Shown here piece after piece: positions 53,601 to 64,000 of a stretch of 64,000 bases of DNA. The DNA lies in NCBI GenBank assembly GCA_947247005.1, contig OX365949.1, forward strand, positions 17,549,130-17,613,129, given 5' to 3'. Positions within the stretch are counted from its first letter, which is position 1; every line of letters begins with the position of its first letter. The stretch comes from Spisula solida. Taxonomy: Eukaryota > Mollusca > Bivalvia > Venerida > Mactridae. The notes beneath the pieces were generated by a model that had not been told where the DNA came from, did not search any database, and saw only the letters and a program-made list of their open reading frames with translations. The position numbers were made by a program, and so were the translations under genes.

Positions 53601-55186
53601 GTAAGAACACATCTACAAGGAGCGATAAGTAGTGGTATATCCTTTACTTTCAAAGACTAATACATTGTATAATATAACTGTTAATCACTGATTCTGATTT
53701 TTGTATCAAGTGCATTAATTCACTTTTTTCAACAGAAAACTGAATATGTTTTAACTTGAAGTGGTTAATTTATCCTGTACATGCCACACGGTTAGACGTA
53801 TTATTATCAAAAGTTCTCAAAAAACTTTCAAAAATAGTAACTTATTTTCAGGATAAAATTTAAGCCAGATAAGTTAATCCTTTGTGAAATCGCGGTCATG
53901 GTAATACCTGGGTCACTAATGATCCGGACGCCAGACGATGATCAGTGTGCCCGTATTGTACCCGGTGTCTAGATACCGTGCGGACGCTGGTCGATGTGTA
54001 ACATAGAATATGTCATGCAGTACGGCCAAGGCCCGATTACGCTCAAAGTACGCCATCAGATTTGATTTTGACCGGCCGATGTCATGCAGTACGGCCATGG
54101 CCCGATTACGCACAAAGTACGCCATCAGATTTGATTTTGACCGGCCGATGTCATGCAGTACGGCCATGGCCCGTTTACGCCCAAAGTACGCCATCCGATT
54201 TGATTTTGACCGGCCGATGTTATGCAGTACGGCCATGGCCCGATTACGCACAAAGTACGCCATCAGATTTGATTTAGTGACCAAGATATTAGGTAATGAG
54301 GATTGTTCTTAATAAGCGGAATTAAACAGGGACGGTTGACAGACATGGCCCGATTATCGGCCGATACCCGTCCGTCATCCTTTGTCTATGATTAAATGCC
54401 GCACCAGCCGCGTGTACAAGCTGCCTAGACATCTGGGTACTGTTTTATCAAAGCACTTACGAAAGTCGTAAAATTACGATCAGATTTAAATTAGGTAGGG
54501 ATCGAACCCACAACCTTCAGAACAGCAGTCAGTAGCCCTTACCACTGGACCACTTGTCCACCAATTTCTCACAAGATTTATATGCTTTTATTTATCCTCG
54601 CCACCGGTAATCCACATGGGCGAGGCCCCCAGAAGAGGTTAGTCACTTTAGTTTTTTAGGGGATAGTGCATGATACAGAAGATGCACCAGTTCCAGTAGC
54701 ATTCCTGGTTCTTTTACGTGCCTATGGAAAGCATCATATACGGGACCTCGCTTAAAACGTCTCGTTCGAAAGACTGTCAGTAACTTTAGTTATGTAAGGT
54801 GGGAAACAATGACGCATTTTTGTTTTTGACCTGGCTGGAGTAGGGACCGAACCCACAACCTTCAGATCAGCAGTCAGTAGCCCTTACCACTAGACTTGTC
54901 CACCTACAAGTGTGTGACAGTGTCTTTATATTTTACTTTTCATATTTGTTCGACAGGTGATTGGTCAAGAAATTCAAACCTTGTAGTAACGGTGACTCAA
55001 ACCTATGATGATGCTGTGAATAATGTAGGGATAGAATGCGGCAGATATTTCGGAGATCCGAACGACTCACCACCGTATACGCTGACTATCGAATGTGGAG
55101 GTCCAATATTTGGCAAGTTTCTGAGAATTTCTCATCATTACCAATCACCATTGATACTGTGTGAGTTGTTCGTCTACACACCGTGA
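50280..55186 (+). CDS. Secreted PAN/apple-like plus fucolectin (FTP) domain protein, three exons
   Basis: Exons 50280-50637, 53373-53600 and 54957-55186 join in phase 1 at both introns to give 816 nt, 271 residues. An N-terminal hydrophobic stretch (TVVCLTCVICTIVG, residues 18-31) fits a signal peptide. Residues about 50-118 have the cysteine spacing of a PAN/apple domain (CLGVCQAIKECVYV, CQFHELNKTA). Residues about 120-271 form a fucolectin/F-type lectin fold (ATASQSSTN, ALDGNTNG, SCTHTA, then YTLTIECGG, FLRISHH, LCELFVYTP). F-type lectins bind fucosylated glycans and often act in invertebrate immunity or gamete recognition. The usual H-X24-R-X-D binding signature is present only approximately (25 residues between H and R), so sugar binding is uncertain. 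An AATAAA lies at 55227-55232. Confidence 0.85.
50947..51094. mobile_element. 148-bp foldback MITE in lectin intron 1
   Basis: The left arm atttgttgatttttggtgta, then 'agatcaattttatttca' and 'gtgatcacagaaaatt', is inverted at the right as 'gattttctgtgatcac', 'tgaaataaaattcgatctta' and 'caccaaaatcaacaaat'. A partial relative ('ctttcgatctcacaccgaaa') occurs at about 52920. Confidence 0.8.
51690..52250 (+). pseudogene. LINE reverse-transcriptase fragment in lectin intron 1
   Basis: Scattered polymerase strings remain in two frames: NLYVNFIFFETAFD (compare YVDFEKAFD, palm motif A) near 51800, FLFLFTTGGIM near 52010, and QLDIDLISLINNMPEKTS near 52100, where the catalytic YADD/FADD is degraded to IDLI. 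It is heavily mutated and inactive. Confidence 0.55.
53373..53600 (+). CDS. PAN-fucolectin gene exon 2 (first half of lectin domain)
   Basis: The acceptor (TATTAAG) has a poor pyrimidine tract but the phase fits and the homology begins at once: KEGATASQSSTNNEFSAGLA, LDGNTNGALGANSCTHTAT, then VEIYMRTDLGLKT. The donor is CGG|GTAAGA. The segment matches the first beta-strands and calcium/fucose-site loops of FTP domains. Confidence 0.82.
54012..54285. repeat. 69-bp satellite, four copies
   Basis: Unit starts fall at 54012, 54081, 54150 and 54219. Each reads 'gtcatgcagtacggccatgg', 'cccgattacgcacaaagtac' and 'gccatcagatttgattttga'. As 69 is 23 codons, the array stays open in several frames on both strands, giving spurious repetitive proteins. 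It lies in lectin intron 2. Confidence 0.93.
54491..54562 (-). repeat. tRNA-derived SINE head, copy 1
   Basis: On the minus strand it reads GTGGACAAGTGGTCCAGTGG..., with an A-box-like TGGTCCAGTGGTAAGG and a B box GGTTCGATCCC. The same sequence recurs at 54839-54905 in the same orientation. Confidence 0.65.
54839..54905 (-). repeat. tRNA-derived SINE head, copy 2
   Basis: It matches copy 1 over about 65 bp with few changes ('gaacccacaaccttcag', 'cagcagtcagtagccctt'), and a six-base deletion in the A-box side. It ends about 50 bp before lectin exon 3. Confidence 0.65.
54957..55186 (+). CDS. PAN-fucolectin gene exon 3 (second half of lectin domain, stop)
   Basis: The acceptor TTCGACAG opens GDWSRNSNLVVTVTQTYDDA, followed by IECGRYFGDPNDSPPYTL, TIECGGPIFGKFLRI and CELFVYTP before TGA. 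The paired cysteines and the final L-E-V/C-ELFVY strand are characteristic of the fucolectin family. The stop codon at 55184 is followed by an AATAAA 41 bp later. Confidence 0.85.
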
Positions 55187-55226
55187 TGTTCTATCGACAG
55201 TCATGGTTTGGGTATTCGGAAAATGG

Positions 55227-55232
55227 AATAAA
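55227..55232 (+). terminator. Polyadenylation signal
   Basis: AATAAA lies 41 bp after the stop codon of the PAN-fucolectin gene. Confidence 0.6.
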
Positions 55233-55664
55233 CTTAGTTTTATTTTTTTTCACCCTACTCGTTATTCGTTGGCTTAGAATGAGAAGGTCGTAAGTGCTAC
55301 GACCTTATTAGACATAGCTATATATTTTTGCAATCTGCACCACAAGGCACATCGTATGATTTTCATGAAAATCGGAACAGGTCATGTTGACATAACTGAA
55401 GTGGAAAAAGCTTGTTTTCCATAAGTAAAAAGGACTTTTCTGACAGTTTGTTTTTGTTTTCTTAAACTATCTTTTTGTAATTGTTGTATAGTTTTATTAC
55501 ATAACTACTGACTATTAATAAGGGAAACAATTCAATCGGACTTAATTATTCATTCTGATGTAGTTATCTGCCGTGTGCTGTTTAAGTGAACATATTACAT
55601 TTTACAACCATATTCAAGTGTTTAAGTGAAGCCTTATTAGTTTTTACAACAATAATTAAGTGTT

Positions 55665-55809
55665 GCATATCAAGAGATTTAAATTGGAAACATTGATTTG
55701 CTGGGATACAGAATGTGGAATGCATTGTGCTTCTTCCGATGTTATGGGCTGCTTTGCCAGTTGGTGCACATACAAGTACTTTTGGTGAGACAGGATTCTC
55801 ACCTTGCAT
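55665..55809 (-). pseudogene. Helitron-type Pif1 helicase fragment
   Basis: The frame reads VLVCAPTGKAAHNIGRSTMH then STFCIPANQCFQFKSLDMQH. The APTGKAA-NI-G-T-HS/F pattern is the motif Ia region of Pif1-like helicases from Helitron/Helentron elements. Neither the ATP-binding loop nor later motifs are present, so only a scrap remains. Confidence 0.7.
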
Positions 55810-56499
55810 GTGCCTGAAATATTTTAAAGGGCCCTGTTAAAGAGCTCAGTCTTACGTTTGTTTTTCTCTGTATCATCGGATGTTAAGTTGATTAACACAG
55901 TCTACGAATTTATTGAATGACCCTCGTATAAGCACAGAATTTACGCGGCTCTCGCAGCATTATATGTACAGTATATGCTTAGGTGATTTTGCTTCTGACT
56001 GTATTCTCGGTGTTTTGATTATTTTGTTTGTTTGTAGAAACTGCACATATAGTCCATTCAGGATAAAAATTCAGTGACACAGCGGTCGAGTCTACTATAA
56101 CGGTGTGAAACCAATTAAAAGGCTTATACTGTACAAACAACTAATTTCAATGCTAAACTAACATACTAAACTTCGCTCTACCTGTTTAGACAATGGTTGT
56201 GATTTTTACGTACACATTAACTGCAACGTCACTGTCACAATATCCTAACTGGACTATACCAGCATGTGCGTTTAATGAAGACTATCGTGAGCAATAGTTA
56301 GACAGACCATACTCGTCCGCTCATGATGGTTGCGTTTCTCTCGTGATTTGACACGACAGTGAATACAACTTGATTAGACCTTGGGCGATAAAACTGGACA
56401 TGTCTATTTTACTATCACTGAGGTCGATTTACATGTCACTCTTGTTTTATTTAGCTCACCAGTAATATAGTGTCAGTTAGTGTGTCCGTCCTACAACAA

Positions 56500-56825
56500 T
56501 TCATCCAAATGTCTCCTCCAAAACCACTGGGTCAATTATAACACTTCATCAAAATGACTCCTCCAAAACCACTGGGTCAATTTCAACACTTCATCCAAAT
56601 GACTCCTCCAAAACCACTGGGTCAATTTCAACATTTCATCCAAATGACTCCTCCAAAACCACTGGGTCAATTTCAACAATTCATCCAAATGACTCTTTCA
56701 AAACCACTGGGTCAATTTCAACAATTCATCCAAATGACTCCTCCAAAACCACTGGGTCAATTTCAACAATTCATCCAAATGACTCCTCCAAAACCACTGG
56801 GTCAATTTCAACAAATTCACAGGAA
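56500..56825. repeat. 45-bp satellite, about seven copies
   Basis: Each unit reads 'tcatccaaatgactcctcca', 'aaaccactgggtcaa' and 'tttcaacaat'. As 45 is 15 codons, one frame stays open (FQHFIQMTPPKPLGQ repeated), which I consider a by-product. A 'gtgtccgtcctacaacaatt' lead-in and 'cacaggaatgttccttgtgt' tail suggest the array grew inside a dispersed element. Confidence 0.88.
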
Positions 56826-57821
56826 TGTTCCTTGTGTGACCAATTCTCACCGCAGCAAAAGGAATTGAAATATACAGAGTCTGGTATCTCGGGTTCAGGG
56901 TTTTTCAGTAGCATCCGATTGAGGTAAAACATATAAAACCCCATTAGAAAATCAACCACTGGTCATATTTCAAAAATATTATACCGAATTTGTTGTTATG
57001 TGACCCTCGTGCAAAATTGACATTTTTGTCAGGATTTGGATATAAACATGAAGGCATTGGGTGGAAACGTTATTAGAAAAACACACCTATACATGCACAA
57101 TACACACAGTATCACAAATATAGGCTAATAGTATTGTTATTCCCAAAAAACTGGCACAATTATAGTTTAGTATATTTACGAGGTCATGAGCCCTTTTGTA
57201 ACATCAGTTTTCAAGAAAATGACAAAAATGTCCGATCTTTCGCAATGTATTCGTTTTTGCATCAAATCAATATTTTGAGTATTAAAATCATGTTTATGGA
57301 TTTAAATGTACAAACACACATTAATTGAACATTTATATACACATTTGGTGTTGACAAGATAATTCACAATTTTTTGACATTTGTTAAAATTTCCGAAAAA
57401 TGACTGATAAAAATATTGAAATATTGAGAAATTAGAGTGATTTATCTACAAATATGATAGTGATCCCCTTTTAGGGATATTTTACAACTGACGATACTGC
57501 AACAGCAAGATGGTTATTCCTTAGCTCCGCCATACACAAGTCAGCCATCGAAGCATGCATATGGGAAGAACGAACGTCGAAACATTGATTAGTTCGATGA
57601 TCTACGTGGCAATTAACATTTTGATTTTATCCCTGCCTTATTGGCCAAAATATAGGGCTAACTCATGCTTTTTCGGGCTATAACATCTGCAGGGTCCCGA
57701 GGGACGGTTGGTGCCCAAGCCCACCAACGCCCCCAAGGGATCCTGCATTTGTTATTACGCGAAAAACATGCGTAAACGCTATTATAGCATACAAAATACC
57801 AATTAATGCGTTTGTATTTAA

Positions 57822-57990
57822 GAAATAACGAATATGTGACCATATTTTATTGCGTAATAAAATATAGGCACGAGTGTTGATGCGTAGTAATTAAATCACG
57901 AGTGCGTAGCACGAGTGATTTAATGATCGCATCAAAACGAGTGCCTATATTTTATTACGCAATAAAATATGGCCACATATTCGTTATTTC
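57822..57990. mobile_element. 169-bp foldback element
   Basis: The left arm gaaataacgaatatgtgacc, 'atattttattgcgtaataaa' and 'atataggcac' is inverted almost exactly at the right. The centre (cgagtgcgtagcacgagtg) is itself partly self-complementary. Pieces of the same sequence occur at about 58715-58745 and 59910-60065. Confidence 0.85.
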
Positions 57991-59485
57991 GATTCTAACA
58001 TCGCATAAATTTCGTATTTTACAGCAACAAAATGCGGCCTAATTTTTTACCTCTGCACCGTTAAATCTTACGCGCTGTTCAAATTAACGCCCCATATTTT
58101 GACTCTCGATTTATCGATTTTAATACGTTGTTGTTCAATATTTTCCATGCCGTTACATAATCGACATCTAAACAAATACACATCAAGTGAGATGAGAGAA
58201 GAAATACTTGTTTAAGTATCATTTACAGTAAATTCAGGCGATTGTGTGTTTTGTTCTTTGGTTGTCAATGACTCTAACTGCTCTACTTCCTGTTCGAACT
58301 AAAAGGACATGTATATCGATTTTAAAGCTATAAATAACGGATTGGTGTTGATCTGACATCCACGCATGTGTCTGATAAATAAAACAGGCCCAAGGAATAC
58401 TTCTAAACATATATTATGAGAAACCAAGGCGTGATGTGCGAAATATTTGCATTCAAACATAATGCGCTATTTTCCATTCGACAAGTGACGTTGAAAAGCG
58501 GCGCTCATGTAAAAAGCTTTCCCGTAAAAACTCCACTGTTTAAAAAATATCGATTATTATTTAAACATGTAATTTGTGTTGGATCTATTTGCATCATTTT
58601 GTTTCTAGTATTTGTTTACATTGAATTGTAGTATTTATAACCCAACTATAGCCACGAAATTTATGTAAAATTCCCGTTCTGTCAATAGTACTTGTGAACG
58701 ATGGGTAAATGGGAACAGCCATATTTTATCGCGGTAATAAAATATGGTAAGCTCAACATACGCAAAGAAGGCAAATCTCACGTGCTATGTTAGAATTTAA
58801 GATAATGACATTTTGGCGGGAGATTTTGTGGCGACGTCGCGAAAACAAACGTAACGTCATATCAGTTATTGTTATGCGCGTCGACTTCCGGGATCGGCAA
58901 ATACCAAGAAAACATGGATACTGCAGGTTTAGTAAAATTTATAGTTAAAGTATTATAGAAAACTAATTAGTAGTTAGACATATAAGTGGAATTGCTGTTC
59001 ATATGACGCTGTATAACGTTTATAGTCGCCGGCTCGGCCCTGAAATGAGCATACGTAAAACTGGACGTTAACAGCGCGTGAATCTTTATGTTTACGCATG
59101 GTTTTCGTCCCGTTAACGTATGGGCAAAATCACCATTTTTATGCTATAACCCCCTTTCAAATTCTATGTAATACATGACGTCACTAATGACACCATGAAT
59201 TTAACCATGACATGACATAGGTCTAGAGGCATGCTGACACGTAATACAGTACAAGTTCATGCAAGTTTTCAATTGTTTATCTTTTGAATAAGGCCAACAG
59301 CAGCTCTATAAGACAACTTGTTATCCGGACATATATTAATGGTCACCCTGTATTTGGTTGGGGCCTAAAACGTGTCCTTACTTGTGAGTTCAACAAGACG
59401 TGACGTACTAGTGTGGTCACATGACCACTATGTGATTTTATTAAAACATGTGTCTCTATAAAAAACGTCAGAACGACGTATCAAC
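57991..59485. other. No gene recognised; fragments of the foldback family
   Basis: Apart from a small foldback piece (ccatattttatcgcggtaat at 58714) I see no coding or RNA feature. A GC-rich, CpG-containing patch with gcgacgtcgcg near 58830 could be regulatory. Confidence 0.45.
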
Positions 59486-59557
59486 AGCAGAGTGGCGCAG
59501 TGGAAGCGTGCTGGGCCCATAACCCAGAGGTCCGAGGATCGAAACCTTGCTCTGCTA
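59486..59557 (+). tRNA. Initiator tRNA-Met (anticodon CAT)
   Basis: The 72-bp gene closely follows the metazoan initiator sequence: acceptor AGCAGAG pairs with CTCTGCT, the D arm is GCGCAGTGGAAGCGT, the anticodon arm is CTGGG-CCCATAA-CCCAG, and the T arm is CGAGG-ATCGAAA-CCTTG with one G-T pair. The A1-T72-type pair and the GGG/CCC anticodon stem are initiator hallmarks. A run of seven T (59563-59569) follows as the polymerase III terminator. There is no intron; CCA is not encoded, as expected. Confidence 0.96.
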
Positions 59558-59627
59558 ATACTTTTTTTAAAAAATGATCTATAAGTTTTGTATCACAGTT
59601 AAACTGAGAGTGTGGTGGTAAAAGGGC

Positions 59628-59700
59628 ATACATAGTGCAATATATTACAGTTAGCACACTATTTTCAGTGCACTACAGTATTGTAGTTATTGCACTATGT
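59628..59700. repeat. Short foldback (catagtgcaat ... attgcactatg)
   Basis: The ends are an 11-bp inverted repeat with a partly self-complementary interior (gtgcactac). It lies 70 bp after the tRNA gene. Confidence 0.5.
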
Positions 59701-60884
59701 TCCGCCGTAACTGCATGCAATGCATTCTAACACAATCAGCGGTTTCAGCTACATGTATATACAAACAGAGGAAACCATGTTATGCACGAATTCCCAATAA
59801 AACACAGGTACGGCGAATCACTTAACTATCCTTACGAGGAAGAAAATAGTGCTGCAGGTACTATATTTATGTCTTAAAAATATGTGCTGTCAAATGTGAA
59901 ATATTGGTTATGTTAGAATCGAAATAATGAATATGTCCCTCTGTTTATCTCTCATAAAGCACAGTCACTTGTTGGGCTGCGTTCATTAAATCACTCGCAC
60001 TCATGATTTAATTACTACGCATCCGAACTCGTGACTCTGCTTTATTCTACGATAAAACACAGGTACATATTCATTATTTATAAAATATAACATTGAAGAG
60101 CCTTCAATCTATAATCTATATGATTAGTTAGGCAAAGAAAACATATTGAGCTTTAATTTATCAAGGTATCGGAGTAATTAACACTTTCCTTTTATTAAAT
60201 ACTTTTAAAAATAAACGTGCTAAACGTATTTGAATCACTCGGTCGGCGTAGTCAAGACATCGAGGGTTCGAAACCACAACTTCCGTGTTGAACATCCGGC
60301 AGAACCATCACTCCCTTCTGTGACGTCACTGATTTCTGATGACAATCGATTAAGAAGATTAGCACGTGTTTAACAGGATACGTCATACATTAATTACTTA
60401 TTATAACATGCACTGTGCTTTAATTATCTAAAATGTATCCATTTTAATGACTAAATGAAATAACATCTAGAATACTACTTGGCAGTTTATCGTTTTTGTC
60501 CCAATGGGCAGCACCACAGATAACTGTATCATTAATAAAGAGTAAAACAAAAATTATATGAAATTTATAATATCGATAAACACTATAATTGGGTATTCCT
60601 CTCTCTCTATATCATTATGTAGATTTTACTCTGAACAAACACTTGGTCGGATGTAACCCGCTGCAAGAAAGTAGAAACACGTCTTTTAAAATTATGCAAG
60701 TAAAGTTACATATAATTTTTACGTGTACATGTATACATACTGAATATCTACTAGAAATTATGAACTTGAAGGGATTGTGAAAATGAATTATCATTCATGC
60801 TTAAATAATTATAAATGTATAAGTTTATCAGCACTTTATACAACTGTGGTAATTAAGTATTACATGTACTTACTTTCGCCTATG

Positions 60885-61080
60885 CATGCCTACTATCCCT
60901 CCTAGGGCATAGGTCTCTGACAATGCTTCTCCAGGTATTCCGGTCCCGCACAAGCCTCTCCAACTAACACAAGAATGATCTGTCCTCCTGGCGTCTGCGT
61001 CGAGGTCTCCCTGCCAACTGTGTCTTGGCATTCCTCTTTCTATTTCCTTGTGGGGTTCCGGCATGAAATAGGTTGTCTGG
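60885..61080 (-). pseudogene. LINE C-terminal tail fragment
   Basis: In minus-strand frames one reads GRPRRRRQEDRSFLC, then LERLVRDRNTWRSIVRDLCP, a pattern (G-RPRRRW----, DR--WR-IV-) common at the ends of LINE polymerase proteins. A stop interrupts it. The longer frame in another register is incidental. Confidence 0.5.
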
Positions 61081-61904
61081 TGTTTGAAGCTAGATTGCGA
61101 TACCGTCTTCAGTGTCATAGCCGGTCCCAAGCCCGGCTGTGAAAGGAGGAGGTTGTGCGAAGGGTAAGTACTCCTTCCTCGTAAAAACACCACAACGCTA
61201 TATAGATACACAGGCGAGGAATTATGGTGATTTACAATGTTATAATGTCAAGACACGGCAACACTATAATTATGTAGGTAATACATCTTGTATTATACAT
61301 GTACTTACAAAGAACGAATAAAGAGTGTATTTCAATATGAAATATCATACCATGTACATGCATAGTTGACAATATTCTGTTTTATACTTATTTATATTAT
61401 ATCAATTCTTCATAATTTATTTGCAATTATAATACGGTCCCTGAATGAACTACAATACTCATAAAGATTCAGTTTCTGAACCCACCAAACTATATGCGTC
61501 CCCAATTGAATTATAAACAGTTTAAATTGGAGCTAAATTTTAAGATTTTCCTAAGTACAAATGTACTTTGACAATAAGTACCGCAGATTTATATAATATC
61601 GATGGAAAATGACTCAGCTATATATTCATTCAGTACCTATATTAATAAAACATCACCTCCTTGTACAATGTTACAGACGGCTAGGTAATGTTTTACTATA
61701 TCATCATCACTCATCTGACGCATGATTTGAAGAACATGTTAACTACATTTGTTGACCTGTAAATTTAATCTGTAAAATCGTTTTTTGCTCCGTTAACCAA
61801 CCATGTCCAACTTTTTGTCCTCGGCCAAACGAAAACAGCAAGGTCGGTCCTTTTAAATAACAGTGTATATGAAGAACAAAACTATGCAAGTACGTATTGA
61901 TTAC

Positions 61905-62055
61905 AGCGTATAACCCATATCGCTGTATGACTTATTGCAAGACTATACAATTCAACTTGTATGACTTATTGCGAGCAAAAGCACATGCAACTTCCGGTCA
62001 GTGTATGACTTATCGGGAGATTATACCATTTAACGTGTATAACTTATTGCGAAGT
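61905..62055. repeat. Repeats of 'tgtatgacttattgc'
   Basis: Four imperfect units (61923, 61957, 62003, 62037) of 34-46 bp carry 'gtatgacttattg' followed by a 'gactatacaatt' or 'gattataccattt' stretch. Inverted relatives occur at 33000-33130. Confidence 0.65.
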
Positions 62056-62912
62056 TGACTTGTTTATGCTCTAGCTAGCTGTGCGTACGGTACTTATTTA
62101 GGTTTTTTACAATTCCTAAAATATTTTAGTTTACTTGACGTAAGGGCGTAGACCTACTTAGTTAATTATCTTCTACTAGAAGAATGATGACCAAACCTGT
62201 CTTATATAAGTTGTTATAACCAAAATTTCAGATAAACGTCTAAAATGGAATGACGTAACGTCAAAAGTCGCGACCCATAAGCGTAACACAATACGCGTAA
62301 CGTCAAAATTTTGTGAAATTCTATAGTTTGTACACGGTAAAGGGGGTCACCTAAATGCTATTATTTTACATCAGGCATATTTTTATTTCATAACATATTA
62401 ACATTAAATCAAATTTCAAATGTAATACAAACACTATAAAAATACATATTATTCGCTTTAATAACACCTAAATATAAGTATTTTTTCTTTCAAATGGCGT
62501 CAATTTCTTTAAGGTGGGATAATTTTAAGTACTCACTCGTCTGTATATAGAAATGTCATAATGCAGGTATTCAAAGACAAGACCCTTATTTTACAGAGGA
62601 AAATAAGCGAAATTGATAAAACAAATTAAAATACAAAAAGCAAATATGGCAAAGTGTTTATTTTTGTATATTAAAATACTTGGGGTATTATTTTTTTTAA
62701 AGTGGGACAATATGAAGTACTCATATTCCGGTCACTACAACAAAGCAAATGCTTTTATTTCGTTTATTATTACTTATACAGATTCTGTGCACAAAGCGAA
62801 CTGAACTAAGCTAACAATCATTAAATTTTTGTCCTCATATTAAAGCTCAACATGTCTTATTTTTTTGCTATTTTAACGGAAAATGACGTAACACACTAGC
62901 TCCGGAAACACC

Positions 62913-63013
62913 ATCAAATTTATGTTTTGTTAAAATAGCACATTGTAATGATGACACATTATTGGCTATATTGACTGTAGGAGGTAAGACGTTTTAACTT
63001 TATTGAATCAATT
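62913..63013. repeat. Direct repeat, left copy (right copy 63836-63929)
   Basis: About 95 bp starting atcaaatttatgttttgtta is repeated 923 bp downstream with four substitutions and a six-base deletion. Both copies contain a donor-like AG|GTAAGACG and an inverted CCAAT motif (attattggct). Confidence 0.85.
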
Positions 63014-63835
63014 TATTAACGTATGCACAACCGTCAAAATTACACCACTAACGTACCAAAACAACGCATGCAAAATGTGCCGAATTTTCAGTTCCGCTCA
63101 ATAGAATAATTTAATATAAGGTCTTTAAAATAGATGTTACATATGACGCACGCTTTTTCGGCATTTTTTACACGCAATTGGTATGTTTTCTCATGTTAAT
63201 GTCGTTAAACTATTACACTTTTAATAATTTATTAAAGCCTTATTATTTCTGTGTATTTTGATACTTTTGTGAAGAAAATAGGATTAATAGTATTTAAATA
63301 CTTCACATTATCACACCAACGAATTTTAGAATGGGTCGCAACTTTTGACGTTACGCAAATACGAGTATATTACGACCTATACCGTTCTGAACAGTTTTTA
63401 CTAAAGACTGAAGTTACTAAAAAGTTTATTTTTTATTTGGCCTTATTCGGCATTTTCGTTACGACTGACCTCATTTATGTACACTTATCTCTAATGACCC
63501 AATACATGTAATCCGATATGGAAATGACCAAAGAAAAATACACAAGTTTTTGGCCGATCGATAGATTCTAATTGTTAAAGTCGCTCTGTGTATTGCAACC
63601 CGCAGGCCATAAATTAATGATTGTATTCTATTTATGGATTGTTTATACGGGTATATAGTTTTCTGGTTATAAAACAGTGAACGATTTACATAAAACGGAT
63701 GTTATAGTCCTATAATAGTACATTGTACCTTACACTGTTACAATGGCTGTGTAAAACACACACGTGTCTTTGGATTTAAGTACAATCATTCATCGTGCTA
63801 CCTGTATGACTTTAGCTGTTTAGATTTACGTAAGT

Positions 63836-63929
63836 ATCAAATTTATGTTTTGTTAAAATAGCACATTGTAATGATGACACATTATTGGCTATACTGACTG
63901 AAGAAGGTAAGACGTTTATTGAATCAATT
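63836..63929. repeat. Direct repeat, right copy
   Basis: This is the second copy of the 62913 repeat, keeping the donor-like GAAG|GTAAGACG. The 820 bp between the copies show no recognisable gene. Confidence 0.85.
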
Positions 63930-64000
63930 GTGATTTACCAGTTTACTATTATAAAAAGTTACATACATGTATAATTATAAGTAAAACGTTCCAACTACAT

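Larger units (their letters stand above)
62056..64000. other. Right edge, no gene recognised
   Basis: Apart from the 95-bp direct repeat there is no frame, RNA or transposon that I can support. Open frames at 62613 and 63251 are AT-rich and without family likeness. Confidence 0.5.

Noticed and set aside
53916..54312. Repetitive frames on both strands
   Set aside because: They are products of the 69-bp satellite and overlap on opposite strands.
56554..56868. 104-residue repetitive frame MTPPKPLGQFQ...
   Set aside because: It arises from a 45-bp satellite, a multiple of three; the flanks are dispersed-repeat sequence, not a gene.
60235..60290. tRNA-like gggttcgaaacc motif
   Set aside because: Only a B box is visible; stems do not form.

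Overview
The window is eukaryotic nuclear DNA, most likely from a bivalve mollusc. Genes are split by GT-AG introns, intergenic DNA is AT-rich, a eukaryotic initiator tRNA is present, and the space between genes is packed with dispersed repeats of a style common in bivalve genomes (blocks of ~150-bp imperfect tandem units reading 'tgaccttgacc', small foldback elements, mariner relics, CR1-like and other LINE fragments). The species assignment is inference. Most open frames are chance products or repeats; the real coding content is small.

Region 1-25.4 kb holds the 5' part of a retinoblastoma-like (p107/p130, RBL1-type) gene on the minus strand. Its start codon is at 25249 and ten exons can be joined by splice sites and phase down to 4619; the rest lies beyond the left edge. 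A perfect E2F site sits about 90 bp upstream of the start codon. A 48-nt phase-neutral exon (15234-15281) looks like a partial duplicate of the start of the next exon. The introns contain a 23-bp satellite, a mariner-type element with TA target duplications (2657-3689), foldback elements, an hAT-like pair of copies (one split by a nested insertion), and tandem-unit elements ending in a GC-rich hairpin.

Region 25.4-47 kb is a mobile-element landscape: a LINE 3' tail, a 138-bp foldback MITE, a complete and very young LTR element (29372-32161; 701-bp LTRs differing at 5 sites, PBS, PPT, 4-bp target duplication) carrying only a damaged Gag-like frame with zinc knuckles on both sides of a coiled coil, a decayed 5'-truncated LINE with reverse transcriptase and RNase H (33.2-36.3 kb, minus), a TTAA-flanked MITE (36839-37814), mariner relics at 38.6 and 44.6-45.6 kb, a tandem-unit element (41.8-43.0 kb) and a 59-bp satellite.

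Region 47-55.3 kb has a TATA-less promoter-like cluster (NF-Y and NRF-1 sites followed by a splice donor, about 47.0-47.1 kb), a repeat made of inverted motifs, a 222-bp MITE, and a complete three-exon plus-strand gene (50280-55186) for a 271-residue secreted protein with a PAN/apple-like domain and a fucolectin (FTP) domain. Its introns hold a foldback MITE, a reverse-transcriptase fragment, a 69-bp satellite and two tRNA-derived SINE heads.

Region 55.3-64 kb holds a Helitron-type helicase fragment, a 45-bp satellite, a long foldback, an intact initiator tRNA-Met gene (59486-59557), a LINE tail fragment and a 95-bp direct repeat near the right edge. No protein-coding gene was recognised there.
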